A DNA stretch of 64,000 nucleotides from Ampullaceana balthica (taxonomy: Eukaryota; Mollusca; Gastropoda; Lymnaeidae): contig CALYLW010000732.1 in assembly GCA_944989445.1 (NCBI GenBank), positions 507,741-571,740 on the forward strand. Direction: 5' to 3'. Of this stretch, positions 35,566 to 48,900 are shown in pieces. The notes under the pieces are model-generated. The model saw only the letters and a program-made list of their open reading frames with translations. It was not told the origin of the DNA and did no database searches. A program made the translations under genes and the position numbers. Position 1 is the stretch's first letter, and each line of letters opens with the position of its first letter.

Positions 35566-37552
35566 AATACAACTGACATAGTTTCGACCACTGGCTGCTG
35601 AGTACAACTGACATAGTTTCAACCACTGATTGCTGGGTACAACTGACATAGTTTCAACCACTGGCTGCTGAGTACAACTGACATAGTTTCAACCACTGGC
35701 TGCTGAGTACAACTGACATAGTTTCAACCACTGGCTGCTGAGTACAACTGACATAGTTTCAACCACTGATTGCTGGGTACAACTGACATAGTTTCAACCA
35801 CTGGCTGCTGGGTACAACTGACATAGTTTCGACAATTGATTGCTGGGTACAACTGACATAGTTTCGACCACTGATTGCTGGGTACAACTGACATAGTTTC
35901 GACCACTGGCTGCTGGGTACAACTGACATAGTTTCGACCACTGATTGCTGGGTACAACTGACATAGTTTCGACCACTGATTGCTGGGTACAACTGACATA
36001 GTTTCAACCACTGGCTGCTGGGTACAACTGACATAGTTTCGACCACTGATTGCTAGGTACAACTGACATAGTTTCGACCACTGATTGCTGGGTACAACTG
36101 ACATAGTTTCAACCACTGGCTGCTGGGTACAACTGACATAGTTTCGACCACTGATTGCTGGGTACAACTGACATAGTTTCGACCACTGATTGCTGGGTAC
36201 AACTGACATAGTTTCAACCACTGGCTGCTGGGTACAACTGACATAGTTTCGACCACTGATTGCTGGGTACAACTGACATAGTTTCAACCACTGGCTGCTG
36301 GGTACAACTGACATAGTTTCGACCACTGATTGCTGGGTACAGCTGACATAGTTTCAACCACTGGCTGCTGGGTACAACTGACATAGTTTCGACCACTGAT
36401 TGCTGGGTACAACTGACATAGTTTCAACCACTGGCTGCTGGGTACAACTGACATAGTTTCGACCACTGATTGCTGGGTACAACTGTCATAGTTTCGACCA
36501 CTGATTGCTGGGTACAACTGACATAGTTCGACCACTGATTGCTTGGTACAACTGACATAGTTTCGACCACTGATTGCTGTGTACAACTGACATAGTTTCG
36601 ACCACTGATTGCTGGGTACAACTGACATAGTTTCGACCACTGATTGCTGGGTACAACTGACATAGTTTCAACCACTGACTGTCGGGTACAACTGACATAG
36701 TTTCGACCACTGACTGTCGGGTACAACTGACATAGTTTCAACCACTGACTGTCGGGTACAACTGACATAGTTTCAACCACTGACTGTCGGGTACAACTGA
36801 CATAGTTTCGACCACTGACTGCCGGTTACAACTGACATAGTTTCGACTACTGAATCCCGGTTACAACTGACATAGTTTCGACCACTGATTGCTGGGTACA
36901 ACTGACATAGTTTCAACCACTGACTGTCGGGTACAACTGACACAGTTTCGACCACTGACTGTCGGGTAAAACTGACATAGTTTCAACCACTGACTGTCGG
37001 GTACAACTGACATAGTTTCAACCACTGACTGTCGGGTACAACTGACATAGTTTCGACCACTGACTGCCGGTTACAACTGACATAGTTTCGACTACTGAAT
37101 CCCGGTTACAACTGACATAGTTTCGACCACTGATTGCTGGGTACAACTGACATAGTTTCAACCACTGACTGTCGGGTACAACTGACATAGTTTCGACCAC
37201 TGACTGTCGGGTACAACTGACATAGTTTCAACCACTGACTGTCGGGTACAACTGACATAGTTTCAACCACTGACTGTCGGGTACAACTGACATAGTTTCA
37301 ACCACTGACTGTCGGGTACAACTGACATAGTTTCAACCACGGACTGTCGGGTACAACTGACATAGTTTCGACCACTGACTGCCGGTTACAACTGACATAG
37401 TTTCGACTACTGAATCCCGGTTACAACTGACATAGTTTCGACTACTGAATCCCGGTTACAACTGACATAGTTTCGACCACTTGTTGCTGGGTACAACTGA
37501 CATAGTTTCGACCACTGATTGCTGTGTACAACTGACATAGTTTCGACCACTG
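35566..37552. repeat. 35-bp minisatellite, about 57 copies, with higher-order structure
   Basis: The unit is gtacaactgacatagtttcg then accactgattgctgg. The last ten bases vary in zones: gattgctggg and ggctgctggg to the left of about 36660; gactgtcggg, gactgccggt and gaatcccggt to the right. A block containing gactgccgg then gaatcccgg recurs at about 36815, 37060 and 37375, the first two about 245 bp (seven units) apart. Periodic minus-strand ORFs are by-products. Confidence 0.96.
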
Positions 37553-39483
37553 TTGTAAACCATTGTGGTGCTTTGACTTCAATAAGAACAATGTCTTCGT
37601 CAACTTTAGGTGATATATCCTCATAATTATCTGAGCATAACTGCTTGAGAAAGTGAAACTAGTGGAGCTCCTTCTTTGAACTTTGACCCAACTTTCTAAA
37701 AAAATTTAAAAAAAGCTATAAAAGACTTCCATTGTCAGTGGTCATATTTTATAAGGTGCACATCAGAAACTGAGAAACATTTCCATTTATAAATGTAAAT
37801 TTATAAAGTAAAAATATTTTTGTAACTCATTAAAAAAGAAATCACGTTGTTGATACTTTAACGGCATAAAAATAATTTGTTGAACAAGTCACGTACAATG
37901 TGTAAATGCCTTTATCTTAAACTTATCACTAACTTTGCTCAATAGAAAGAGCCTAACACACGTGACTAATAGAAACCAAATAAAACAAATATAGTAAGCA
38001 TATAATATTTATGTTTAAAAAAGAACTCATAAAAAAGACTTCGTTGACATAAATCAAAGCAGGAAAAATGTCCAGTGAACTTTTTATTAAGTAATTTGAC
38101 GTTTTAATGGAATTATCGCTTGTCTACTGAGGCGAAATTAATATTTTTCTCGAAAAAATGGACTTTTAAAAAATCTTTTCAAATCCTGATAACATAACAA
38201 ATGACCTAATGCTTTATTTTTGATTTACTTACTCTTCTCATGTCATCAATACCATACAATTTTACAGCAATTAGGTTAAATCAAATTCATTCAAATTTAA
38301 AATCTCATGTTTAATAATTTAACCATGTTTCTTTCGGGATTCGATTAAAAAATATTTTTAAATTATTTCTTTTTTAATTTAAATAATTGTGGACTTTTTG
38401 AATTTTGAATTATTTAAAAGAAGGTATAATGAATAAATAAAACCCGTTCAATACTCAGCCTAGCAGAAGACATTAAAAAAATCCAATGCAAATTCGCTTC
38501 AATATTCTGTTTCAAGATATTCTCTTTTTTTTTCTTCCTTTTTTCCAGATCACGTGATTCAGCCTGAAACACTTCCTGAAATCCAAAATTTTATTTCGCA
38601 CAAATAAGATGGCGCAGACATTGAGAATACCTCTTTTTTCTTATTTAGGACTGCGTTTAGAATCAATGTTTATGACTCTGTGTGTGTGATGGCTTGCAGG
38701 ATATTGAAAACAGATAAACATTTCACGAATTTTCAAATATTGGGAATACACCGTTTTAAATTGATGCCCAGCTAATGTTTGATTTCAAGAAATTGATAAT
38801 TAGTTTTTAAAATTTAAATCTATTTCTTTATTTAAATCACAGTTTTTTTTTAAAAAAGTGTGATTCGCAAATGACTTTTGTGTAAGCAGTAAAGATGTTG
38901 TATTTTAGGATTTCAGATTATTTAAAATACGTTTGTAAACATATAAAAATAAAACGTTTGCTAATTTATACGTGACCTGAGAAATTTCAAAGGTATCAAT
39001 GGGTCGCCAAAAAATGTAGTGTCCCAAAGTTTGGGACTCAGACGTTTATTTTCAGTTCAGTATTTTCAATATGGTAAAACGAAAGACATTTCGATATAAT
39101 TTAATTCACAGAATAAATACACAAGAAGAATTAGGTGGGGAAGTAGTAAGTACACCAAAATATAAGCATTAGGTTTGTTGAAAAAGAAATAATAAAAGCT
39201 TTCGAATGTCTCTGACCCAGTTATAACATTCTGACCCAGTTATAACATTCTGACCCAGTTATAACATTCTGCTCCATGAGAAAAAACATTTTTTATTAAG
39301 ACGATAATAATTTATTTGGCCTGTGGATTCACGGATTTAACCGGATAAAATTATCTACGATAGTTCCCATCTCGACAGACAGCCGACGACACTACACCCG
39401 CTCAACTTAACCGAGAAAGTCGCATGTACAGACCAAGACACGCCCGTACAAACCAGGACATGCGCGCGCACGCCTGAAGAATC
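37553..39483. other. AT-rich upstream region of the cyclase gene
   Basis: No gene is seen. A 19-bp repeat, ctgacccagttataacatt, occurs three times at 39211-39268. The last 120 bp before the cyclase ATG (from about 39360) become GC-richer and are the likely 5' UTR or proximal promoter; no TATA box can be assigned with confidence. Confidence 0.5.
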
Positions 39484-39940
39484 ATGAGGGAATCCCAGCA
39501 GTGCAGCACAATCTTCAGCGCGTCTGACGTCGCCCAGAACAGGAGCATCGCCTTCAGCCTGGGCGAGAGCTCCACGGACGGCGACTCGGAACCTTCGGTT
39601 AGCAACTACGTGAGGGACAGGCCCGCCAGGAACAGCCCCGCGAAGCTGCTGTTCGGCGTGCCGTGGATGGCGGCACTCGACAACCAGACGCTCTTCATCA
39701 GCTTCGACCGCGACGACGAAAAAGTGTACAAGGCGTACTTCAGGCGCCAGAGACTGGGGGTGCTTCCGGTTCTGGTTGCCCTGACGATCGTGCACGCTGT
39801 CCTGTGCCTGGTCCTGGACCTCGAGCCTGGGTTTCGGCCCTCGAGACTGGATCGATTGATCGTCGTGGCGTTCACGTCCGTGATCGTCTCCGGCCTGCTG
39901 TTGATAACCTACTTCGGAAAATGTAGCGAAAAAATCACAG
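39484..39940 (+). CDS. Adenylate cyclase exon 1 (residues 1-152, TM1-2)
   Basis: Starts at ATG 39484; an in-frame TGA nine bases upstream (39475) makes this the first possible start unless an upstream intron exists. Encodes the cytosolic N-terminus (Ser/Asp-rich, [12 protein letters not shown]) and TM1-TM2 ([40 protein letters not shown]). Donor acag|gtgagt; the exon ends one base into a codon. GC-rich codon third positions contrast sharply with the AT-rich intron. A 212-codon minus-strand ORF overlapping it is a shadow. Confidence 0.9.
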
Positions 39941-42900
39941 GTGAGTCTGTTCGTATTTGCGTGCATACTGTTTTTTTTTAACCATAGAAACAATCCACTG
40001 TGTGGAAAGTGACTGAAAAGATGGATGATATTTTAGAAACTTAATACTGTTACAATCTGATTTAAATAATTGGATGCGTCCAGTCCATTTTATAGCAGGC
40101 TGTCGTTTTGTGAAGCCATGTTGTGAAACTGGTGGGAAAGTTAGCTGTCATAAAAATCCTCCCATTGCGGATTCATAAGTTCAATTTTTTTTCTAAGATA
40201 TCAACGCATAAATGACGCATTCGAATAGTCGAGTCGTGCTTTATAAAAAGTTTAAACCATTTTTTTAAAATAAATATTCGCGCATGGAACAAACTCAGTG
40301 CAAACTAAATGCCCCACCTACTTTCATTTTTCAAGTACTTTAACAGTCTTAATTATGCTTTTCCATAGTATTTAAAAAAAAACAACAACAACAACAAAAA
40401 CACAGCATTACTTTTATGTTGCATTTGAGCAATTCAAATTATTACAAGGAATGACTGGTGATAGCCTAAACAAGTCTGTTTTGATTTTGATCATCGCTGA
40501 AGTCTTATAGACTCGACTGAGGCGTATCCAAGAGTCAGGGGGGAAAATCACCTAAAAACATTACGATTGATCGTTGATTGGGGCACTCCGAGAGATTGAG
40601 TTGGTTTCTTTTTGTAGTCCGTATCATCAAGTTAAACTAGTGATCGAGATAAAAGACTTTGTTGACGTTTTTACACTTTTGACGAGAATCAAATAAACAA
40701 ATTAAAAGATTATTTTTTTATGTTCGGAATTTTCTCGCAGATCAACAATATTTTGTTATTTTACTCTTTTTTTCTACCGAAAATATAGTAAGCGCTCTTA
40801 TCCTAAATTCCTCACTGAAAATAACGTAGTATTTTTAGACAGTCAAACTTCATTACATAATAAAAAAGTTATATAATCTGACAATTAAAGCAATTTTGTT
40901 AACCTCCATTGTATTTTTAAAAATACACAATTCATCTCGGTTAAAATTATATAATAAATCCACTTTTTTTGTGTTTAGAAATGTTGGCCGTCATCATGTG
41001 GCTCCTGATCACGTTTCAAATATTTTACGACGTCTGCACGACGTACCCCCTCCACATGCCCTCGGACAGGATCGGCTGGCTCGTGCTCCACATCTACGTC
41101 ACGCTGATGACGATACCCGTGGGTGTGCTGGTCAGCGTCCCCCTGGTGGTGCTGCTGGTCCTGACGCACTGCATCATCGAGGGCGTATTTTACTTCAAGC
41201 AGACGGCGGCGGTGACCCAATTCGCGAACCAGGTGAGGTCGACTTGGTGTCCAGTGACATTGCCGTACTGGGTTAGAATCAGTTATAATTCAAGCCCATC
41301 ATCCCACCCCACCCCCTCCCGTGGCACCTGTATCACTTGGACCAAATGAAGGTCTCAAGGGAAGAAAAGGCTATGGGGAATTTTGTTTGTAGTTTTTGAA
41401 ATATTCAAGTTTTAAAAGTTCAAAACTATACAGATATATCATATATGAATCAAATACATTTGAATTTTTTCATAGTGTCAGAGACGTTTAATACCCATAA
41501 AAACCCCACACAGAACATTATATTGTTGGCCCTCTATCAGATAGGGAGGCACCATTTCTAAAATGGTCACATTGCCCTTTCATCCCTTGAGGTCTTCAAA
41601 TGCACGTTAACAGCTCTTGTAATTATTTTAAAAAAATCTTAGAAAATGCAGGTTTAAATGAAGAATTTCTAGGACCTAAAGCAGTTATTTCCCAACATGC
41701 ACCCAACTGAATTTGAGGTAGTGCAATCAAGTGTAGCAATTGTTATGAATAACATGAAGACTGGAAATCAAGCGCAGTGATATACATGGCAATGGCGCAG
41801 GTGCGTGGGGATGGGGAGGGGGGGGCAGCGGTGACGGAACAGTAGAAAGAAGCAGAATGACAAATCGCCGGACAAAAGAGATGAGTGGGCAAAGACTTTC
41901 CGACTCGAAGCAAAATACAATCATCTTTTATTAAATACCGAAACTGTGTTTACGACTCAATCATTCTTAGAAGAAACGACCTCCGACTGTGCTCAATGAG
42001 CAGTGCTACGACTTGAGTTATATAGCATACCGAGCGTGAAGGAAGAAAACTACTTTAATGGTTATTAATAATCAAGACTTTTAATAGGTTCTATGTTTTG
42101 TTTTAAATACCGCATTAAACATCTATTTTTTTGGTCTTGTTTTTTTCTAGGCAGGTTCTCCTAATGAATTAACATTTACATTTAATGCTATAGCGTGGAT
42201 AAACAGAATGAACGATTCACTAAAATGAACAAAGATCTAAAAACCTGAACACACAAATCTCGCGGCAAATTAACGTTTATGACAAGTTTTATTCTCGTAA
42301 CCCACCAGATAGCTGCCAACATTCTGCTGTGTGCGGCATCAACTGCCATGGGACTTGCCGGAAGTTTGTTTCTCGACCGTCTGAACAGAAGATCTGTGCT
42401 GGAGACCAAGTCGGCCATGAGCGCCAAGGCCAGGATAGAGCTGGCGTACAAGGATAAGGTACTGTTGTATGTGTGCCAAGTTGGCCTACAAGGATGAGGT
42501 ACTGTTGTATGTGTGCCAAGTTGGCCTACAAGGATGAGGTACTGTTGTATGTGTGTCAAGTTGGCCTACAAGGATGAGGTACTGTTGTATGTGTGCCAAG
42601 TTGGCCTACAAGGATGAGGTACTGTTGTATGTGTGCCAAGTTGGCCTACAAGGATGAGGTACTGTTGTATGTGTGCCAAGTTGGCCTACAAGGATGAGGT
42701 ACTGTTGTGTGTGTGCCAAGGATTGGATAGTTACCTGTAAGGATAAGGTACTGCTGAGTGAGTTCCAAAAATAGGATACAGTTGATCTACAAGCATAAAG
42801 TAGTGTTTTTATGACTGCTAAGTATAGGATAAAGTTTGCTTAGAAGGATAAGTTACTATTGCATGCGTGTCAAAATTAGAACCCAGCTGATAGGTAAGGT

Positions 42901-45900
42901 TAGAATGCAATTGAAAAAGCGCCAAGGATGGGAGTTCATTTAACTGCAAAGAGGCCTTGCCTTAGAGAAACTGATTGTATTAGAGCAGTGGTTCCCAACT
43001 TTTTTTGGGTGGCGACCCCTTTTTTAATGTAATGAAATTTAAATGTCATTTTGAATAACGTTTTTACAAAATAGAGAAAATTTGCATTATAGTGAATATT
43101 TTTTAGTCGACAGTTGGCGACCCCCAGAAAACCCGTTGCGATCCCCAAGCGACCCAAAGGTTGGGAACCGCTGTATTAGAGTAAGGTGGTTTGATGTTAT
43201 GTGTTTTAGACAAAGAAAAGGGTTTGTTTTTGTTGTGTTGTGTGGAAGAAGAAAGTGTTTGGATGTATTATTATTCAGAAGAAAAAAAGAGGCATGATTA
43301 AGCGTTATAGAAGTAATAAGTGGTCGGACTCGGGATATTATTAGAGAAAGTATTTCGAACACGCATTATATTTCCTATAATAGCAAAGTAATGATTTTTT
43401 AATTCAAAAGAGGAAAAAAACAACTTTATTTAGTTTGTGAAACAGCTTGAATTATTTACAAAGTCGGGGAAAGTACAAGCGCGTGTATGAGTTACTGGAT
43501 TTTTAAAAAAAATTGACAATGTTTGGAATGTGTTCCCAGAAAAACAAATGTGTGTGCTTTGGAAATGAAGTTCGGTGAGAGGAATGGACAATTGCACATC
43601 ACGTATAATTTTTGTTTGTTTTTGTTTTTACGTACTCATCCAATACGTAAACGCGTTTGTTAGTTTTTCGTCAGCGCAAATCTTTTTTTTTCATGCCTAC
43701 ACACAGCACCATGGGTTTTATGGCTAACATTTTTTGTTTGTGCTGAATTTCTGCTGTAACGTACATAAAGATAGTGGGAAATTTTCTCGTTTTGTAGAAG
43801 GCAAGCCTTAAGGAGTTAATTCTCGCTGAAATCTCTTTTGTTTGTTTGAGTGTTTTTGTTTAAATTTTAAATAATAATCTGGGTACGCTAATAGTGGCGT
43901 AGCTTGGGCAGGTGTCCCCAGTGCATCCTTAGTTACGTCATCTGGTGAACTACTTGCGAGAAGTGAGAATAAAGACGGAGACCTTTATTGTGCGTTTGCG
44001 TTTTAAGAAGCGGTATGGCCCAAATAGATAGAGATTGTTATAGATATGAAAGGGTATTAAAAAAAATGTCAAATGATCTAGAATAGAATTATAGAAAATG
44101 CAAATGATCTGGAAGAGCATGAAATAAAAAGCAAAAAAGATCAGTACAAATCATATTCATTTGTTGCGTTATAACACATAGAAGGTTAACTCCATTTATT
44201 GGAACATTCTCTTCTTATCTTCACAATGAATTGACCCTCTGTATGCCCGCACCCCCCCCCCTCAACCAGTCAACTAATGTACTTTATTTACTTTAACAAT
44301 ATCATGAAGTCAGGAGATATGACATTCATTAAAGACTTCATAACGTTAAGTTTCAATGTGTGCCGGTTTCTTTAACTTACGTAATATACTCTCATTTTGA
44401 CATGTACTATGCATCTAGACATCTAACTTGAAAAATCTAATTTACCCGTATATTTCAATTATTTATTTTAATTATCTTTTCTACACATCGATCTAAAAAA
44501 CACACACTATTTTACACATTTATTCTACACTCCCATTTTAAACATCTAATGTACGAATCTATACATATAACTAGTTTGTGCTGCGGCGCCGTGGTGCCTG
44601 CGGCGCCCCCTTTTTTAAGGGCGCCTACGGCGCCCACCTTTTTCAAAAGCCCAACTAACTTGTCCTTGTACGATAAATACGTAATATGAAACTTTCTTAA
44701 ATGTACACAAGGTATTTTATAAAAAATTTTTTTTTGCAAAAACCCAAGTAACATATCCTTATATGATAAATACGAAATATTCCTGAAATGTACACAAAGT
44801 ATGTATATAATATTTTTTTACAGTGCTAATCACCACACAATTTTTAAAGTAATTTTAGAAAGCAGCGCACCAAATTACTGCACCAAAAATAACTCTTATC
44901 GAACGTCCGCATGAAATTGTTTAATTATTAATAATAGTGTGGAGGGTGTTTAATGTTAATCTGGAAACCAAAATGATTATCCAATTTTTTAAAAAAGCAG
45001 AGTGATGTTCCTTAGCGATAGGCTACTTAATTGAGCGTAATTATATAATACTAGTTTGTGCTGCGGCGCCGTGGCGCCTGCGGCGCCCCCTTTTTAAGGG
45101 CGCCTACGGCGCCCACCTTTTTCAAAAGAATGACTAACTTGTCCTTGTATGATAAACACGTAATATTAAACTTTCTTAAATGTACACAAAGTATTTTATA
45201 ATAGTTTTGTTTTTTTTAAATTTTATTTTTTATGTCAAAAGCCCAAGTAACTTATCCTTGTATGATAAATACGAAATATTCCTGAAAATAAAACAAAGTA
45301 TTTATATAATAATTTTAAAAGTGCTAATCACCACACGATTTTTAAACTAATTTTAGAAAGCAGTGCACCAAATTACTGCACTAAAAAAAAATAACTATTT
45401 GAGTCAATCAGCACTGCTTACAACACACAATTTTAAAAAAGCAGAGTGATGTTCCTTAGCGTTAGGCATCAGTGATAATTGAGCGTAAATATATAATATA
45501 CTAGTTTGTGCTGCGGCGCCCCCCTTTTTTATGGGCGCCGTAGGCGCCCACCTTTTTCAAAAGCCCAACTAACTTGTCCTTGTATGATAAATACGTAATA
45601 TTAAAATTTCTTAAATGTACACAAAGTATTTTATAATAGTTTTTTTTATAATTTTATTTTTTATGTTAAAAGCCCAAGTAACTTATCCTTGTATGATAAA
45701 TACGAAATATTCCTAAAATGTTAACAAAGTATTATATAATATAGGTTTTTCTGCGGCGCCCTTTTTATTTAGGGCGCCTACGGCGCCCACTTTTTTCAAA
45801 AGCCCAACAAACTTGTCCTTGTATGATAGCTACGTAATATTAAACTACCTTAAATGTACACAAAGTAATTTTAATTTGAGGTTGTAGGGCGCCTACGGCG

Positions 45901-48900
45901 CCCACTTTTTTTTTGTCAAAAGTCCAAGTAACTTATCCTTGTATGATAAACACGAAATACTCCTGAAAATTAAACAAAGCATTTATACTATAATTTTTAC
46001 AGTGCTAATCACCACACAATTTTTAAACTAATTTTAGAAAGCAGCGCACCAAATTACTGCACCAAAAAATAACTATTTCAGTCAATCAGCACTGCTTACA
46101 ACGCAAAGTTTTAAAAAAGCAGAGTGATTTCCCTTAACGTTTATCCCTTATAGATAAGCGTAGGACGCAATAATCTTCTGTATAGAAGGAGCGTCTGTAA
46201 ACAGATAAGAACGTTAGGCGGCAGTGATAATTGAGCGTAAATATATAATATATTATAATATATGATTCTCTTCGTGGTCGGACCCTGCGAGACACCAAGC
46301 TGCAAGTATGTTCAACAGATACTAATTTTAGAAAGCAGCGCACCAAATTACAGCACCAATGCATCAAAAGGTGTGCAAATTAAATATGCGCTGTAAAAAA
46401 ATGTATATGACGTCATTGTTTTCGCTGATAATTTAATTTTATAAAAAGGGAACAATGTTATAAAATACTTTGTGTACATTTCATAAAGTTTAATATTTCG
46501 TATTGATCAAACAAGGACAAGTTATTTGGGATTTTGAAAAAATGTGCATTTTTTCAAAATAAATAGATTTCAGCTGAACACTTCCGGTATTTTTTACGGG
46601 TGATACGCCGCGGGTCTCTCCAGAGTTCCTTCTTTTCATTCACCCAGAGTCGTTTGCCCAAACCCACCCCATTTTGACAACTGTGTCTTTCAGGAAGTCT
46701 TCACCCGTCACTAAATCATTAGCGGCGTATGCTACGCCGTGGGTCAGCTAGTATGTTATAAACAGCTATTTTGTAACACTGTTCTACAAATCTATTATAC
46801 TCATTTATTCTGCACGTCCACTCTCAACTCACAATTTTTATACATGTATATTATAATGCTGTTCTTCCGTGTTTAATCCCATATATTTCTCTAAAACTCA
46901 AGATACACAAACGAATTCTGTGATCAAAACAATAAACTAGAGCTTTATTAATTGAATAATACAATATAAATGTCTCTTTCTGGTTTGCGTCCATTCCAGG
47001 AGCGACTGCTGCTGTCCGTGCTACCCAAGCATGTAGCAGACGAGATGCTCAGGGACGTCGGCAATCTGGACGACGGACAGTTCAGAAAGATCTACATGAG
47101 CCGCTACGAGAATGTCAGGTAATTTTAGGCTAACTGGATGGGGCGGACGTAGTGCAATTGTCAAAGGTTTGGCGTGATAGACGCTGTCACAGGTCGGGCG
47201 CAGTACAAACTGTCACAGGTGGGATGTAGCACAAACTGTCACAGGTGTCATGTAGTGCAAACTGTCACAGGTGTCATGTAGTGCAAACTGTCACAGGTGT
47301 CTTGTAGTGCAAACTGTCACAGGTGTCATGTAGTGCAAACTGCCACAGGTCGGATATGGCACAAACTGTCATAGATCGGGCGCAGCACAAACTGTCACGG
47401 GTGGGATGTAGCAAAAACTGTCACAGGTGGGATGTAGGACAAACTGTCACAGGTGGGATGTAGGACAAACTGTCACAACTTCAGGCTGTTTAGCAACAAG
47501 ATTTTCCCGTAGTAAATAGATAATCCGATACCAGTACTTGAAAGACTTGTTTATTCAATTACGAATAGTACTATGATTTATGTTATCTATCGATCCAATA
47601 CAAAATGAGTTTATTCTGTTTTGATCGAGAAAACAATATTAACGGAGGGGGTGGGGGGAACGACGACAAGCCAAAGAAATCCCCAAACACAAAGATTTGT
47701 AGTTGATTTGTTGAAGCGCATTGTGAACAATGGGCCTTCCAAAATGTTCGAGGGACACTGTACAATAATTGATTGATTCGTTTGCTGGACAAGTTCACGA
47801 TTTCCGGACATTGATCCTACTTCTCTGGGACTTTTAATTGCCCTACAATACAGTCACGTGCTGGGGAGGAAAAAAACATGTGAGATAAGAGATGATTGAG
47901 AAACTCTAGACAAAATAATTAGTTATTTGTCTTCCCGTTTCAGTTTTTAATTTTAAAAGAAAACATTATTTCTAAAAAAATAAGTCCTAGGATTTTATTT
48001 CTTCTCAAGAATGCTAAGTGTTGTTTAAGCGATGGCTTCTTCTTCTTTCTTTTTAACTCAAGGTTTGTCAAATAGGACCCAGATTTTGTCTGTACTTATT
48101 AATGAAAAAAAAACATTTTATTGAATTAAATTTATTAAACATTAGATTTTACTAATGTTTGATCCAAGATTATTTTTAAATGGAAGACGATGTGTTTTTT
48201 TATAAAGCTATATATGTAAAAGGCAGTTGATTGTATTTATTTTGATTGTAGCGAAAACTATTGCTTCTTTCAATTTTGTAATACTGTTGATATGATGAAA
48301 TTCTATTGAGATACTGCCCTTACAATTAGGGCTGTACCGGATTCAAAATTTTGAAATCCGGCTCCTTTGTAAAAATGGCTGGTTTCCGGATTTGCTGGAG
48401 CCGGAGCCGAAATCCGGTAGGCTATACCCCTACTTATAATCCACTATCATCGACTGCGCATACGACACTAGCCTTGAATGGGAAGCGAGCTCCGGATACC
48501 CTAACTGTTGGCGGAGTTAACTTGACTCAGACCGTGGTAGTTTAGTAGTTGCAAGAAAATTCTACTCGACAATACACTAATCGGGATGCGCACTTAAAAT
48601 ATATCCTTCAAAATATAGTCCTTTGGTGCAGGCCCACCTTATAGCCAGCAGCACTGAAAGAATTATCCCTGCCTTTGTTTTCGCCCCACAGCATCCTGTT
48701 CGCAGACATTGTCGGGTTCACGGCCATATCGTCCAGTGTGACTGCGTCCGAGCTCGTGAAGATCCTAAATGAACTGTTCGCAAGTTTTGATGTCCTGGCC
48801 AAAGTAAGTAGAGTATCGGAAGGTTGGTGTTTGCACGTGGGACCGAAACTTAAAGCTGATGTTGGAGGTCACGTGGAACACACACATAAAGTTGAAAATA

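Noticed and set aside
35724..37200. Minus-strand ORFs reading VVETMSVVPS repeats
   Set aside because: Product of the 35-bp minisatellite; frame cycles every three units.
39355..39993. 212-codon minus-strand ORF
   Set aside because: Antisense shadow of cyclase exon 1, made open by its GC-rich codon use.
40975..41220. Minus-strand 81-codon ORF and + strand 126-codon ORF in another frame
   Set aside because: Shadows of cyclase exon 2; the correct frame is fixed by TM helices and splice phase.
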